Of a stretch of DNA of 5,581 nt, positions 1 to 5,496 are shown piece by piece. Below the pieces are notes generated by a model. The model ran no database searches. It was given only the letters and a program-made list of their open reading frames with translations, and had not been told where the DNA came from. Each line of letters opens with the position of its first letter. The first letter of the stretch is position 1. Source of the DNA: JBOFDK01 sp051646925 (GTDB lineage: Bacteria; Bacillota; Clostridia; Lachnospirales; Cellulosilyticaceae); NCBI GenBank assembly GCA_051646925.1, contig JBOFDK010000060.1:1-5581 (forward strand). Reading direction: 5' to 3'. A program made the translations under genes and the position numbers.

Positions 1-688
1 CAATTCCTGATAGTGCAACTAATGTAGCATCAGCTTTTGTAAAAATACCTGCTGGAACGTAATAAAGATTCGCTACAATATGCTCTGCTCCACTGATTGC
101 AAATGCAAAAATCGAGAAAAATCCTGCTAATATTTTTCCAGTAATATCTTTTGCTGCGTACATCATCATAATACCTGCACAAACAAATACATTACATATA
201 ATTGCAAGAATAAACGCTTCTGTAAATGGTAATGTAGCTTTATGTTCTGCTGTTTTCAAAACATAATATGCAAATTGTCCTTCACTCATTGCAAACATTC
301 CTGAATTTGATTGTAAGTATGCTATAGCAACCGCGCCAATAGCATTACCTATTAAAACAACTACAAGGTTTTTAAAGAATTGAACAAGTCTTGTTTGACG
401 ATCATAACAAGACATCGCAATTAGGCAATTTCCTGTAAATAGATCTGCACCGTTGATTACAACGAACATTAACCCTACTGGGAAAACTGCACCTATAACC
501 AATTTTGCAACACCTTTATCTGCAATAGCGTGTGCCGCAGTTGAAGATGCTAACGCACCAAGCGCTACATAAATACCTGCCATAATGGCCATTAAAAATA
601 CTACTTTAATAGGACGATTAACTTTTGCTCCACCACCTTGAATGGTGTAGTCTGTAATTTCATGAGGTGCTAAGTAATTTTTCGACAT
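1..688 (-). CDS. Formate/nitrite transporter (FNT) family channel, C-terminus cut by window edge
   Basis: Inner-membrane pentameric channel of the FocA/NirC/FdhC family, moving small monovalent anions such as formate, nitrite or hydrosulfide. I translated 229 codons from ATG 688 with no stop, so roughly the last 30-50 residues of a usual 260-290 are missing. Seen directly: hydrophobic segments around residues 27-50, 62-80, 104-125, 155-177 and 185-208. The motif GADLFTGN (80-87) corresponds to the GADLFT omega-loop region of FocA, with Thr85 at the FocA Thr91 position. SGAEHIVANLYY (199-210) carries His203, the equivalent of the pore histidine His209 of FocA. The start is supported by AAGGAG 8 nt upstream. 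It has its own promoter just upstream, so it is probably a separate unit from the RHH gene before it. Family assignment is firm. The transported anion cannot be decided from sequence; formate is the default in a fermenting anaerobe, and hydrosulfide or nitrite are alternatives. Confidence 0.93.
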   Translation of the reverse strand, partial: MSKNYLAPHEITDYTIQGGGAKVNRPIKVVFLMAIMAGIYVALGALASSTAAHAIADKGVAKLVIGAVFPVGLMFVVINGADLFTGNCLIAMSCYDRQTRLVQFFKNLVVVLIGNAIGAVAIAYLQSNSGMFAMSEGQFAYYVLKTAEHKATLPFTEAFILAIICNVFVCAGIMMMYAAKDITGKILAGFFSIFAFAISGAEHIVANLYYVPAGIFTKADATLVALSGI

Positions 689-696
689 AATATACA

Positions 697-702
697 CTCC
701 TT
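697..702 (-). promoter_or_regulatory. Ribosome binding site of the FNT gene
   Basis: On the minus strand AAGGAG lies 8 nt before ATG 688. It fixes the start; no other in-frame ATG nearby has such a site. Confidence 0.75.
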
Positions 703-714
703 TTCCAATCACTA

Positions 715-743
715 AGTATATCATTACATGTCCCTTATTTCAA
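715..743 (-). promoter_or_regulatory. Sigma-A type promoter of the FNT gene, extended -10
   Basis: On the minus strand TTGAAA (743-738) is followed after exactly 17 nt by TATACT (720-715), with a TG one base before the -10 hexamer (extended -10). Hexamers match the sigma-70/A consensus at 4 of 6 (-35) and 5 of 6 (-10) positions. A start near 708 would give a leader of about 20 nt that just holds the ribosome binding site. No FNR or Rex type operator of good quality was seen beside it. Confidence 0.7.
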
Positions 744-768
744 TAAAAATTTTCATATATTACCTACA

Positions 769-1608
769 TTATTCTTGCACTGTTTTTTCTAATAATTGCT
801 GAATTTTTTCTTGATAACTTTTAACTTCTTCGTAATGTTTTTCCTTTAATACTTCTAACTTTTGATTTAAAATAAGTTTTTGTTCTAAAACTATATTTTT
901 TTGTTCTAACTCATACTGATTTTTTAAATGCTGAAATTCATCATCTTTTTGTTGCGCAAATAAACTATGTTCATGTTTTAATTTTTCAACTTCTCTTTGT
1001 AAAAACCAAATTTCTGACGCCAGTTCATCATTTCTATTTAGTATTTTTGTATTTTCACTACACTTCTCCTCTAACTCTATTTCAAATCTACTATACTTAG
1101 TAACTGCTTGTTTTAATCTCTCGATTTCTTCTGCGTATTTTTCCTCTAATACTAACTGCTGAATAATTTGTTGCTGCTTTAATTTATTTTCTTCCTTTAA
1201 TAAATTTATTTGCGCTTCTAATTCAGTATTTTTTTCGGCCATTTCTAGCTTTTCTATTTCTATATGTTCATTTTGCACCTGAGCTTCCTTTAATGCATTT
1301 TCAAGCTCCTGTGTTTCTTTTTCTATTAATTCATTATTTTTCTTCCACTCTTCTTCTAGCATTTCTTTTGCAAAAAATTGTCTTTCTTGATTATTTATAA
1401 ACAAATGCTGAATTCGCTGCAACAATCTTTGTAATTCTATTACATCTTCTTTGTTTACATGTTCATTTTCTTTTTCTTTTTCTAAACGATAACTCTTTAT
1501 AAGTAAGTTCATAAACTCCTTACCCGTTAATTGCGTGTTTTTCATTAATTCGCTTAGTTCTTGTTTCATTTCTTCAGAAACTTTTACCCCAAATGTAACA
1601 TCTGACAT
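769..1608 (-). CDS. Ribbon-helix-helix DNA-binding protein with long coiled-coil tail, unknown function
   Basis: Not recognised as a named family. The 279-residue product has an N-terminal segment that reads as a ribbon-helix-helix (MetJ/Arc type) domain: strand VTFGVKVS (4-11), helix A about 12-26, turn LTGK (27-30), helix B about 31-44 (EFMNLLIKSYRLEK). From about residue 53 to the end it is almost entirely charged heptad-like sequence rich in Glu, Lys, Gln and Leu, with no glycine or proline, as expected for a long parallel coiled coil. No signal peptide or membrane segment. The open frame extends to a GTG at 1617, but that codon lies inside the strong GAGGTGG ribosome site, so I start at ATG 1608. 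Its upstream region holds repeated GTTAAC palindromes over the promoter, suggesting autorepression. The design (small DNA-binding head, long coil) recalls KfrA or partition-type proteins in architecture only. No clear terminator follows, so read-through into the FNT gene is possible. Confidence 0.85.
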   Translation of the reverse strand: MSDVTFGVKVSEEMKQELSELMKNTQLTGKEFMNLLIKSYRLEKEKENEHVNKEDVIELQRLLQRIQHLFINNQERQFFAKEMLEEEWKKNNELIEKETQELENALKEAQVQNEHIEIEKLEMAEKNTELEAQINLLKEENKLKQQQIIQQLVLEEKYAEEIERLKQAVTKYSRFEIELEEKCSENTKILNRNDELASEIWFLQREVEKLKHEHSLFAQQKDDEFQHLKNQYELEQKNIVLEQKLILNQKLEVLKEKHYEEVKSYQEKIQQLLEKTVQE

Positions 1609-1613
1609 TTTAA

Positions 1614-1620
1614 CCACCTC
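1614..1620 (-). promoter_or_regulatory. Ribosome binding site that decides the RHH gene start
   Basis: Minus-strand GAGGTGG lies 5 nt before ATG 1608. The upstream in-frame GTG (1617-1615) is embedded in this site and so is unlikely to be the initiation codon. Confidence 0.75.
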
Positions 1621-1634
1621 ATATTATCATTTTT

Positions 1635-1710
1635 GTTAACTTCTTGTTTTTATAGTTAACCCTTATATTTAAAGGATGTTAACTAAGTTAACTTGCTATA
1701 TATAGTTTAC
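1635..1710. promoter_or_regulatory. Operator-like array of GTTAAC palindromes
   Basis: Exact GTTAAC hexamers occur at 1635-1640, 1655-1660, 1678-1683 and 1687-1692, with a one-mismatch copy GTTTAC at 1705-1710. Centre-to-centre distances are 20, 23, 9 and 18 bp. The first, third and fourth share purine/pyrimidine flanks that extend towards AAGTTAACTT, and TATAGTTAAC (1651-1660) is nearly repeated as TATAGTTTAC (1701-1710). The boxes cover the probable -35, the spacer, the start-site region and the 5' leader of the RHH gene. RHH repressors commonly bind short repeated boxes at their own promoters, so this is a natural candidate operator; binding itself is inference. Confidence 0.6.
1662..1691 (-). 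promoter_or_regulatory. Probable promoter of the RHH coiled-coil gene
   Basis: Minus-strand TTAACT (1691-1686) and TATAAG (1667-1662) are separated by 18 nt. The -10 matches the consensus at 5 of 6 positions; the -35 is weaker (4 of 6). The -35 overlaps one GTTAAC box, and another sits in the spacer. Other AT-rich combinations in this stretch are possible, so the exact hexamers are uncertain. Confidence 0.4.
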
Positions 1711-1721
1711 TATAATTCGAC

Positions 1722-1778
1722 AAAAAGCACAAGTAAGCACAGATAATATAGTATTATCTGTGCTTACTTGTGCTTTTT
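1722..1778. repeat. Perfect 27-bp inverted repeat with 3-nt loop, nested AAGCACA boxes
   Basis: The left arm 1722-1748 and right arm 1752-1778 are exact reverse complements over 27 bp around the loop TAG (1749-1751). Each arm begins or ends with a run of five A or T. Each arm holds AAGCACA twice, exactly 10 bp apart (1725-1731 and 1735-1741; mirrored at 1759-1765 and 1769-1775). The A5/T5 ends would let it act as a terminator on either strand. However, the minus-strand transcript already has a terminator at 1799-1828, and the stem is longer than usual. A protein-binding site, a cruciform, or a copy of a dispersed palindromic element are alternatives. Confidence 0.9.
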
Positions 1779-1798
1779 CGAGGTAAAAATACATAATA

Positions 1799-1828
1799 AA
1801 AAAACCTCTCTAAAATAAGAGAGGTTTT
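1799..1828 (-). terminator. Intrinsic terminator of the flavoprotein operon
   Basis: Arms AAAACCTCTC (1801-1810) and GAGAGGTTTT (1819-1828) enclose an 8-nt loop, extendable by one T-A pair. On the minus strand the GC-containing stem is followed by an uninterrupted T tract running to about 1798. It lies 41 nt after the stop codon of the HI0933-family gene, the expected place for the end of the pgsA-flippase-flavoprotein unit. Confidence 0.9.
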
Positions 1829-1869
1829 CAGGAGTTGCGCGAATATTTTGTTAATAAGATTTATATCAT

Positions 1870-3093
1870 CTAATTTATATGTTTTGCGCAAAGATACGCT
1901 GTTGAAAATGCAGCTTGAATATTATAACCGCCAGTATTGCCATCAATATCTAATACTTCACCTATAAAATACAAACCTTTTTGTTTACGACTTTCCATCG
2001 TAGTTGGATTAATTTGTTTTAAATCTACGCCGCCAGCTGTCACCATTCCAACCGCAGTTCCTCCAAGTCCTGTAACTTCAAATGTTAACTTAGTTAAAAG
2101 TTGCAAAATTTGTGTTCGTTGCACTTTTGTAATTCGTGAACATGGCGTATCTACTTCTATATTTGCAATCATGCATATATGATTTGCAAAATTCTTTATT
2201 AAGTTAAGTTCTTTGGTCAAATAAGTAATAATTCTCATCGTGCCCATATTTGGAATTTCTGCTGCAAATTGCTTTTGAACATTTTCATAACTATTAGGAT
2301 ACAAAGTATTAATTATTATTTTATCTCCGCTATCAATCCAGCGGCTACTATCTAGTATAAGAGGCCCCGATAATCCTTTATGTGTTATTAATAAACTTCC
2401 TATACTATCTATTATTTTTTTTCCATCTCGCATTATTGTCATATGAGTATTTGGAAAAGAAATACCTGATAAATCAGCAAATGTTTTTTCCTTTGTTGTA
2501 ACATATGTTAGTGCCGAGCGAGGATTAATAATATTATGTCCAAAATCACTAGCCCATACATAACCATCTCCTGTAGAACCTGTTTTAGGAAATGTAATTC
2601 CGCCAGTTGCAACAACTACATTTTCCGCCTGATAACATACATCACTATTTTTTACATTGATACTATATATTTCTTTTTCATAATTTATAGAATCTACTTC
2701 AGTATTTGTCTGAATATTGACATTATATTTTAAACATTCATTTACTAATACATCCAATATCGTGTTACTATCTCCTGTTTTTGGAAATACTTTTTTATTT
2801 TCACGAATATCAAGTGCAATACCACGACTTGTTAAAAAAAGCATAAGGTCTGTATTGGTATATGATTTTAGTGCTTTTTGTATAAACTTTTTTTTATCAC
2901 CATAACATTCAAAAAAATCTTCTATTTCACAATCATGTGTTACATTACATTGTCCACTTCCACTAATTAAAAGTTTTTTTCCAAGTTGATTATTTTTTTC
3001 AACTAACAAAACTGATAAACCTTTTTTGGCAATTTGACTTGCTGCAAATAAGCCCGCAGGGCCTGAACCTATAACGATAGCTGAATAAATCAT
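1870..3093 (-). CDS. HI0933/YhiN-family NAD(P)/FAD-dependent oxidoreductase
   Basis: Soluble flavoprotein of 407 residues, a usual length for the HI0933 family (Pfam HI0933_like; relatives include E. coli YhiN, Bacillus YtfP, BaiN-like enzymes and the streptococcal aminoacetone oxidase). Seen: Rossmann dinucleotide motif GSGPAG (9-14) with acidic Glu32 ending the second strand; the family signature GKKLLISGSGQCNVTH (38-53), which in relatives contacts FAD; ATGG (162-165); LITHKGLSGP (235-244) in the inserted beta domain; TAGGV (352-356); and the C-terminal FAD motif GLYFIGEVLDIDGNTGGYN (373-391). The start has a near-perfect AAGGAGG 5 nt upstream. That site sits in the 14-nt gap after the flippase stop codon, so the two genes are almost certainly co-transcribed. 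The substrate is unknown: family members have been linked to different reactions, and the neighbourhood gives no specific hint. The gene is rich in A runs, including two of eight. Confidence 0.95.
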   Translation of the reverse strand: MIYSAIVIGSGPAGLFAASQIAKKGLSVLLVEKNNQLGKKLLISGSGQCNVTHDCEIEDFFECYGDKKKFIQKALKSYTNTDLMLFLTSRGIALDIRENKKVFPKTGDSNTILDVLVNECLKYNVNIQTNTEVDSINYEKEIYSINVKNSDVCYQAENVVVATGGITFPKTGSTGDGYVWASDFGHNIINPRSALTYVTTKEKTFADLSGISFPNTHMTIMRDGKKIIDSIGSLLITHKGLSGPLILDSSRWIDSGDKIIINTLYPNSYENVQKQFAAEIPNMGTMRIITYLTKELNLIKNFANHICMIANIEVDTPCSRITKVQRTQILQLLTKLTFEVTGLGGTAVGMVTAGGVDLKQINPTTMESRKQKGLYFIGEVLDIDGNTGGYNIQAAFSTAYLCAKHIN

Positions 3094-3107
3094 AATGCCT
3101 CCTTCCC

Positions 3108-4787
3108 TTAGCGCACCAAACGTTTTAAATATTTTCCGCCCGGCATACTACTTAGTTCATTTTGAGTAAGCCCACCAATACTAATTAGTAATACTCCATA
3201 AATTCCTATAGCTAATACAATAGAAACCATAAGCCATACAAAAGGAATTACTTTAATATAATTAAGAGCAATAAAAATACCATATGCCGAAATTCCCATT
3301 CCAACTGCCGCAATTAGAGGTTTACCTATTAAATGCATCCAATCAAAATTAAATTCAACAATTTTACAAAGTTCTCTTAAATTAAGATATGCATATAGAC
3401 AATAGCAAAGCATAGTACTTATAACTACGCTATATATATGGAAATATGGTATCATCAAAAATATTCCATTTAATATAACTTTTAAAATACATGCAATAAG
3501 TGCATTTTTTACAGGAACTTTCTGATATCCCATTCCTTGAAGCATACCTCCAGAAAGCTGCGCTAATCCCATCGGTATAATACCAATAGCTCCATACACT
3601 ATTAGTCTTCCACCATCTGGTGCACTTTTAAACAAAATAGGAACTATTTGTTCTCCAAACACTAATAATCCGAGCGCTGCGGGTGCTGCAAAAATCATAC
3701 CTGTTTTTAAAACTATAGCTATTTTCTTCCTTAAATCTTTGTAATTTTTCAACATCATTGCAGCTGCAATCGCCGGCATTGCGGCTGTTGCAAGTTGTAA
3801 AATTAATGATACAGGCAAATTGATAAGCGTAACATATTTGGACATATATTGGCCTACTAAACGATCAGTAGTTGCTTTTAAGTCCACATTTTTATTTTCT
3901 GTATATGGCAGTGATGTAATTGGTAATAATTCAAGTTCATCATTAGATTCTAAATACGCTATTGACTCTGGTAATTTTTCATATAACATTTTTTGGTCAA
4001 TAGTTGTTGTAATTGAAAAAATAGAACTTGTAAGTAGTATCGGAACAACTAAAAATAAAACTTGTTTTAAAATCGAACTTGTAGGTTCTTTATATTGATT
4101 ATTTTCATCAATAATTTCTTCGGCTCTTAACCTTTTACGCTGTTTATAACTTGTAAAATAAATCGTTGTCAAAAATATTAAACTTGCTGTAGCTCCAATA
4201 CCAGGCCCTAATGTTCCCCCTGTTGCAGCTACTATAATTCCTTTTGGTATTAACAAATAAGTAAAAGTAACACTACAAACCGCATTAAATAATTGTTCAA
4301 TTACTTGCGATGTTGCAGACGGAATCATATTTCCAAGTCCTTGAAAATATCCTCTAAGAATTGCCATTATCGATACGATAATTAGTGTTGGTGCTAACGC
4401 TCTAAGCGGCATTGTTAGTGTAGTATCACCTTTTAATAATACAGAAATAGCTTCAGCGCCAAACCATAAAATCATAGATGATATTATACCAACCGCACTC
4501 GTATAAATCATTGCTATTTTAAAAACACGATGAGCCTCATTATGTTTACCAACTGCAATACGCTCTGATACAAGTTTTGAAATAGCACCAGGAATTCCAA
4601 TTGCTGAAAATGTTAGTAGTAATGCATATACACTATATGCACCTAAATAAATAGACATCCCCTCATCACCGAGTTGATTTGTAATTGGTATTTTATAAAC
4701 TAGGCCTATAATTCGGCTAATAAATACAGCGCCCGCTAAAATCATAGCACCTTTAATAACCGCTTGCCCTTCAATATCTTTTTTCAT
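3108..4787 (-). CDS. SpoVB/YtgP-type MOP-superfamily flippase (MurJ-like lipid precursor exporter)
   Basis: Polytopic membrane protein of 559 residues, related to B. subtilis SpoVB and YtgP (the MurJ-type lipid II flippase), in the MOP exporter superfamily. Seen: N-terminal GAMILAGAVFISRIIGLVYK (13-32), the conserved first helix with its SRI(I/L)G(L)xY signature; IGIPGAISKLVSE (63-75); LRGYFQGLGNMIPSATSQVIEQ (144-165), matching the family's RG(Y/F)FQG...P(T/S)A.SQ..EQ block; and about 14 hydrophobic segments to residue 540. Between the helix ending near 264 and the one beginning near 318 there is a hydrophilic stretch of about 50 residues, longer than I recall for SpoVB or YtgP. Start ATG 4787 has AAGGTG 4 nt upstream. 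It lies between pgsA and the flavoprotein, transcribed with both or from a local promoter after the pgsA palindrome. Likely role: flipping an undecaprenyl-linked cell-wall or polysaccharide precursor outward. The precise cargo is inference. Confidence 0.9.
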   Translation of the reverse strand: MKKDIEGQAVIKGAMILAGAVFISRIIGLVYKIPITNQLGDEGMSIYLGAYSVYALLLTFSAIGIPGAISKLVSERIAVGKHNEAHRVFKIAMIYTSAVGIISSMILWFGAEAISVLLKGDTTLTMPLRALAPTLIIVSIMAILRGYFQGLGNMIPSATSQVIEQLFNAVCSVTFTYLLIPKGIIVAATGGTLGPGIGATASLIFLTTIYFTSYKQRKRLRAEEIIDENNQYKEPTSSILKQVLFLVVPILLTSSIFSITTTIDQKMLYEKLPESIAYLESNDELELLPITSLPYTENKNVDLKATTDRLVGQYMSKYVTLINLPVSLILQLATAAMPAIAAAMMLKNYKDLRKKIAIVLKTGMIFAAPAALGLLVFGEQIVPILFKSAPDGGRLIVYGAIGIIPMGLAQLSGGMLQGMGYQKVPVKNALIACILKVILNGIFLMIPYFHIYSVVISTMLCYCLYAYLNLRELCKIVEFNFDWMHLIGKPLIAAVGMGISAYGIFIALNYIKVIPFVWLMVSIVLAIGIYGVLLISIGGLTQNELSSMPGGKYLKRLVR

Positions 4788-4845
4788 AAGTCACCTTCAT
4801 TATTATTTTTTCATAATATTTAATAATATAAATATTTCCACCTAA

Positions 4846-4877
4846 AAATAAAGCTTAGGATATCCTAAGCTTTATTT
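4846..4877. terminator. 32-bp perfect palindrome directly after pgsA, terminator or attenuator
   Basis: Arms 4846-4861 and 4862-4877 are exact reverse complements with no spacer. As RNA this folds into a stem of 14 bp with an ATAT loop. It begins on the very next base after the pgsA stop codon (4880-4878). On the minus strand the 3' arm ends in TTTATTTTT, a T-rich run that fits intrinsic termination. The flippase gene starts 58 bp further on, so this either separates two units or lowers read-through from pgsA. The double-stranded form contains HindIII and EcoRV type hexamers, a by-product of the symmetry. Confidence 0.75.
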
Positions 4878-5435
4878 CTAAGCATTAAAAACTTGTTTGT
4901 TTTGCCAAATATATTGCACACCTGAAACTACTGTTAAAGCTAATGCGCAATACGCTGTTGTAATCGCAAACATTTGCCAGTACGCATGGTTAATAGGTAC
5001 CAAATAAACGATAACCATTAGCATTTGGCAAACTGTTTTAATTTTCCCAAGTTTGTTTGCAGATATAACAATATTGTCTGATGCTGCAATAAGACGTATT
5101 CCTGATACTGCAAATTCTCGTAATAATATAATTACTACAATCCATGCAGGTAAAACGCCTGCTGGTAATACATCTGCTTTATCAACAATAGCAATCATAG
5201 CTGCAGTAACAAGCATCTTATCTGCTAGTGGGTCCATAAACTTTCCTAAATTAGTAATTAGATTATATTTTCTAGCTATATATCCATCTAAAAAATCAGT
5301 AAAACTTGCAATAAGAAAAATAGATAAACTACTCCAAAGCATAACTTCAAGAGGTATACCCGGCATCCACATAACCGCCATTAAAACAAAAACAAGTAAA
5401 ACACGTGCTAATGTAAGTTTATTCGCTAAATTCAT
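4878..5435 (-). CDS. pgsA: CDP-diacylglycerol-glycerol-3-phosphate 3-phosphatidyltransferase (PGP synthase)
   Basis: Membrane enzyme that transfers the phosphatidyl group from CDP-diacylglycerol to sn-glycerol-3-phosphate, giving phosphatidylglycerophosphate, the committed step to phosphatidylglycerol and cardiolipin. The 185-residue length is typical. The CDP-alcohol phosphotransferase signature D-x2-D-G-x2-A-R-x8-G-x3-D-x3-D is complete: Asp47, Asp50, Gly51, Ala54, Arg55, Gly64, Asp68 and Asp72, the metal- and CDP-binding residues. NLANKLTLAR (2-11) is the usual PgsA N-terminus, and LLREFAVSGIRL (104-115) is a conserved PgsA block that separates it from phosphatidylserine synthase. Hydrophobic helices lie near 10-25, 32-47, 73-84, 96-109, 134-146 and 155-174. 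The start codon follows an in-frame TAG directly and has GGTGA 4 nt upstream, a moderate ribosome site. The upstream gene is not identifiable in the window. The stop codon abuts a palindromic terminator-like sequence. Confidence 0.97.
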   Translation of the reverse strand: MNLANKLTLARVLLVFVLMAVMWMPGIPLEVMLWSSLSIFLIASFTDFLDGYIARKYNLITNLGKFMDPLADKMLVTAAMIAIVDKADVLPAGVLPAWIVVIILLREFAVSGIRLIAASDNIVISANKLGKIKTVCQMLMVIVYLVPINHAYWQMFAITTAYCALALTVVSGVQYIWQNKQVFNA

Positions 5436-5456
5436 CTATTCACCCGTTGCCAAAAC

Positions 5457-5484
5457 CTTATAGAACTCTATAAAGTATGTTTAA
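5457..5484 (-). promoter_or_regulatory. Possible weak promoter upstream of pgsA
   Basis: Minus-strand TATAAG (5462-5457) matches the -10 consensus at 5 of 6 positions, with TTAAAC (5484-5479) 16 nt upstream as a poor -35. The implied leader before pgsA would be only about 14 nt. The -10 lies inside the 16-bp inverted repeat. pgsA may equally be read from a promoter outside the window. Confidence 0.25.
5458..5473. repeat. 16-bp inverted repeat upstream of pgsA
   Basis: TTATAGA (5458-5464) and TCTATAA (5467-5473) are exact reverse complements around AC. The size and symmetry resemble a dimeric repressor site. The spacer is too short for an RNA hairpin without opening the inner pairs. It lies 22 nt before the pgsA start. 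Confidence 0.5.
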
Positions 5485-5496
5485 TTCCCTGTTCAT
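5458..5496 (-). CDS. Possible 12-residue leader ORF before pgsA
   Basis: ATG 5496 opens a frame of 12 codons (MNRELNILYRVL) closed by TAA at 5460-5458, with GGAG 4 nt before the ATG. Its stop is 22 nt from the pgsA start and its end overlaps the 16-bp inverted repeat. A frame entering from the right edge ends with a TGA that overlaps this ATG (ATGA). A short frame like this arises easily by chance, so only the ribosome site and position favour it. No function is proposed. Confidence 0.2.
   Translation of the reverse strand: MNRELNILYRVL

Noticed and set aside
738..760. Possible Rex or FNR operator near the FNT promoter
   Set aside because: The A/T-rich run only loosely resembles these dyads and lacks the conserved half-sites.
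1609..1617. Longer RHH product starting at GTG 1617
   Set aside because: The GTG lies inside the GAGGTGG ribosome site that is well placed for ATG 1608, and the extra three residues precede the first RHH strand.
2084..2089. A further GTTAAC box
   Set aside because: Single copy inside coding sequence, within the number expected by chance.
1937..2905. Open frames on the plus strand opposite the flavoprotein gene
   Set aside because: They lie antisense to a clearly recognised gene, have no good ribosome sites and encode low-complexity sequence of no known family.
3820..4098. Plus-strand open frame opposite the flippase
   Set aside because: Shadow of a confidently assigned membrane protein gene; no supporting initiation signal.
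5053..5463. 136-codon plus-strand open frame opposite pgsA
   Set aside because: It covers the complete CDP-alcohol phosphotransferase signature on the other strand, so it is a by-product of pgsA codon use.
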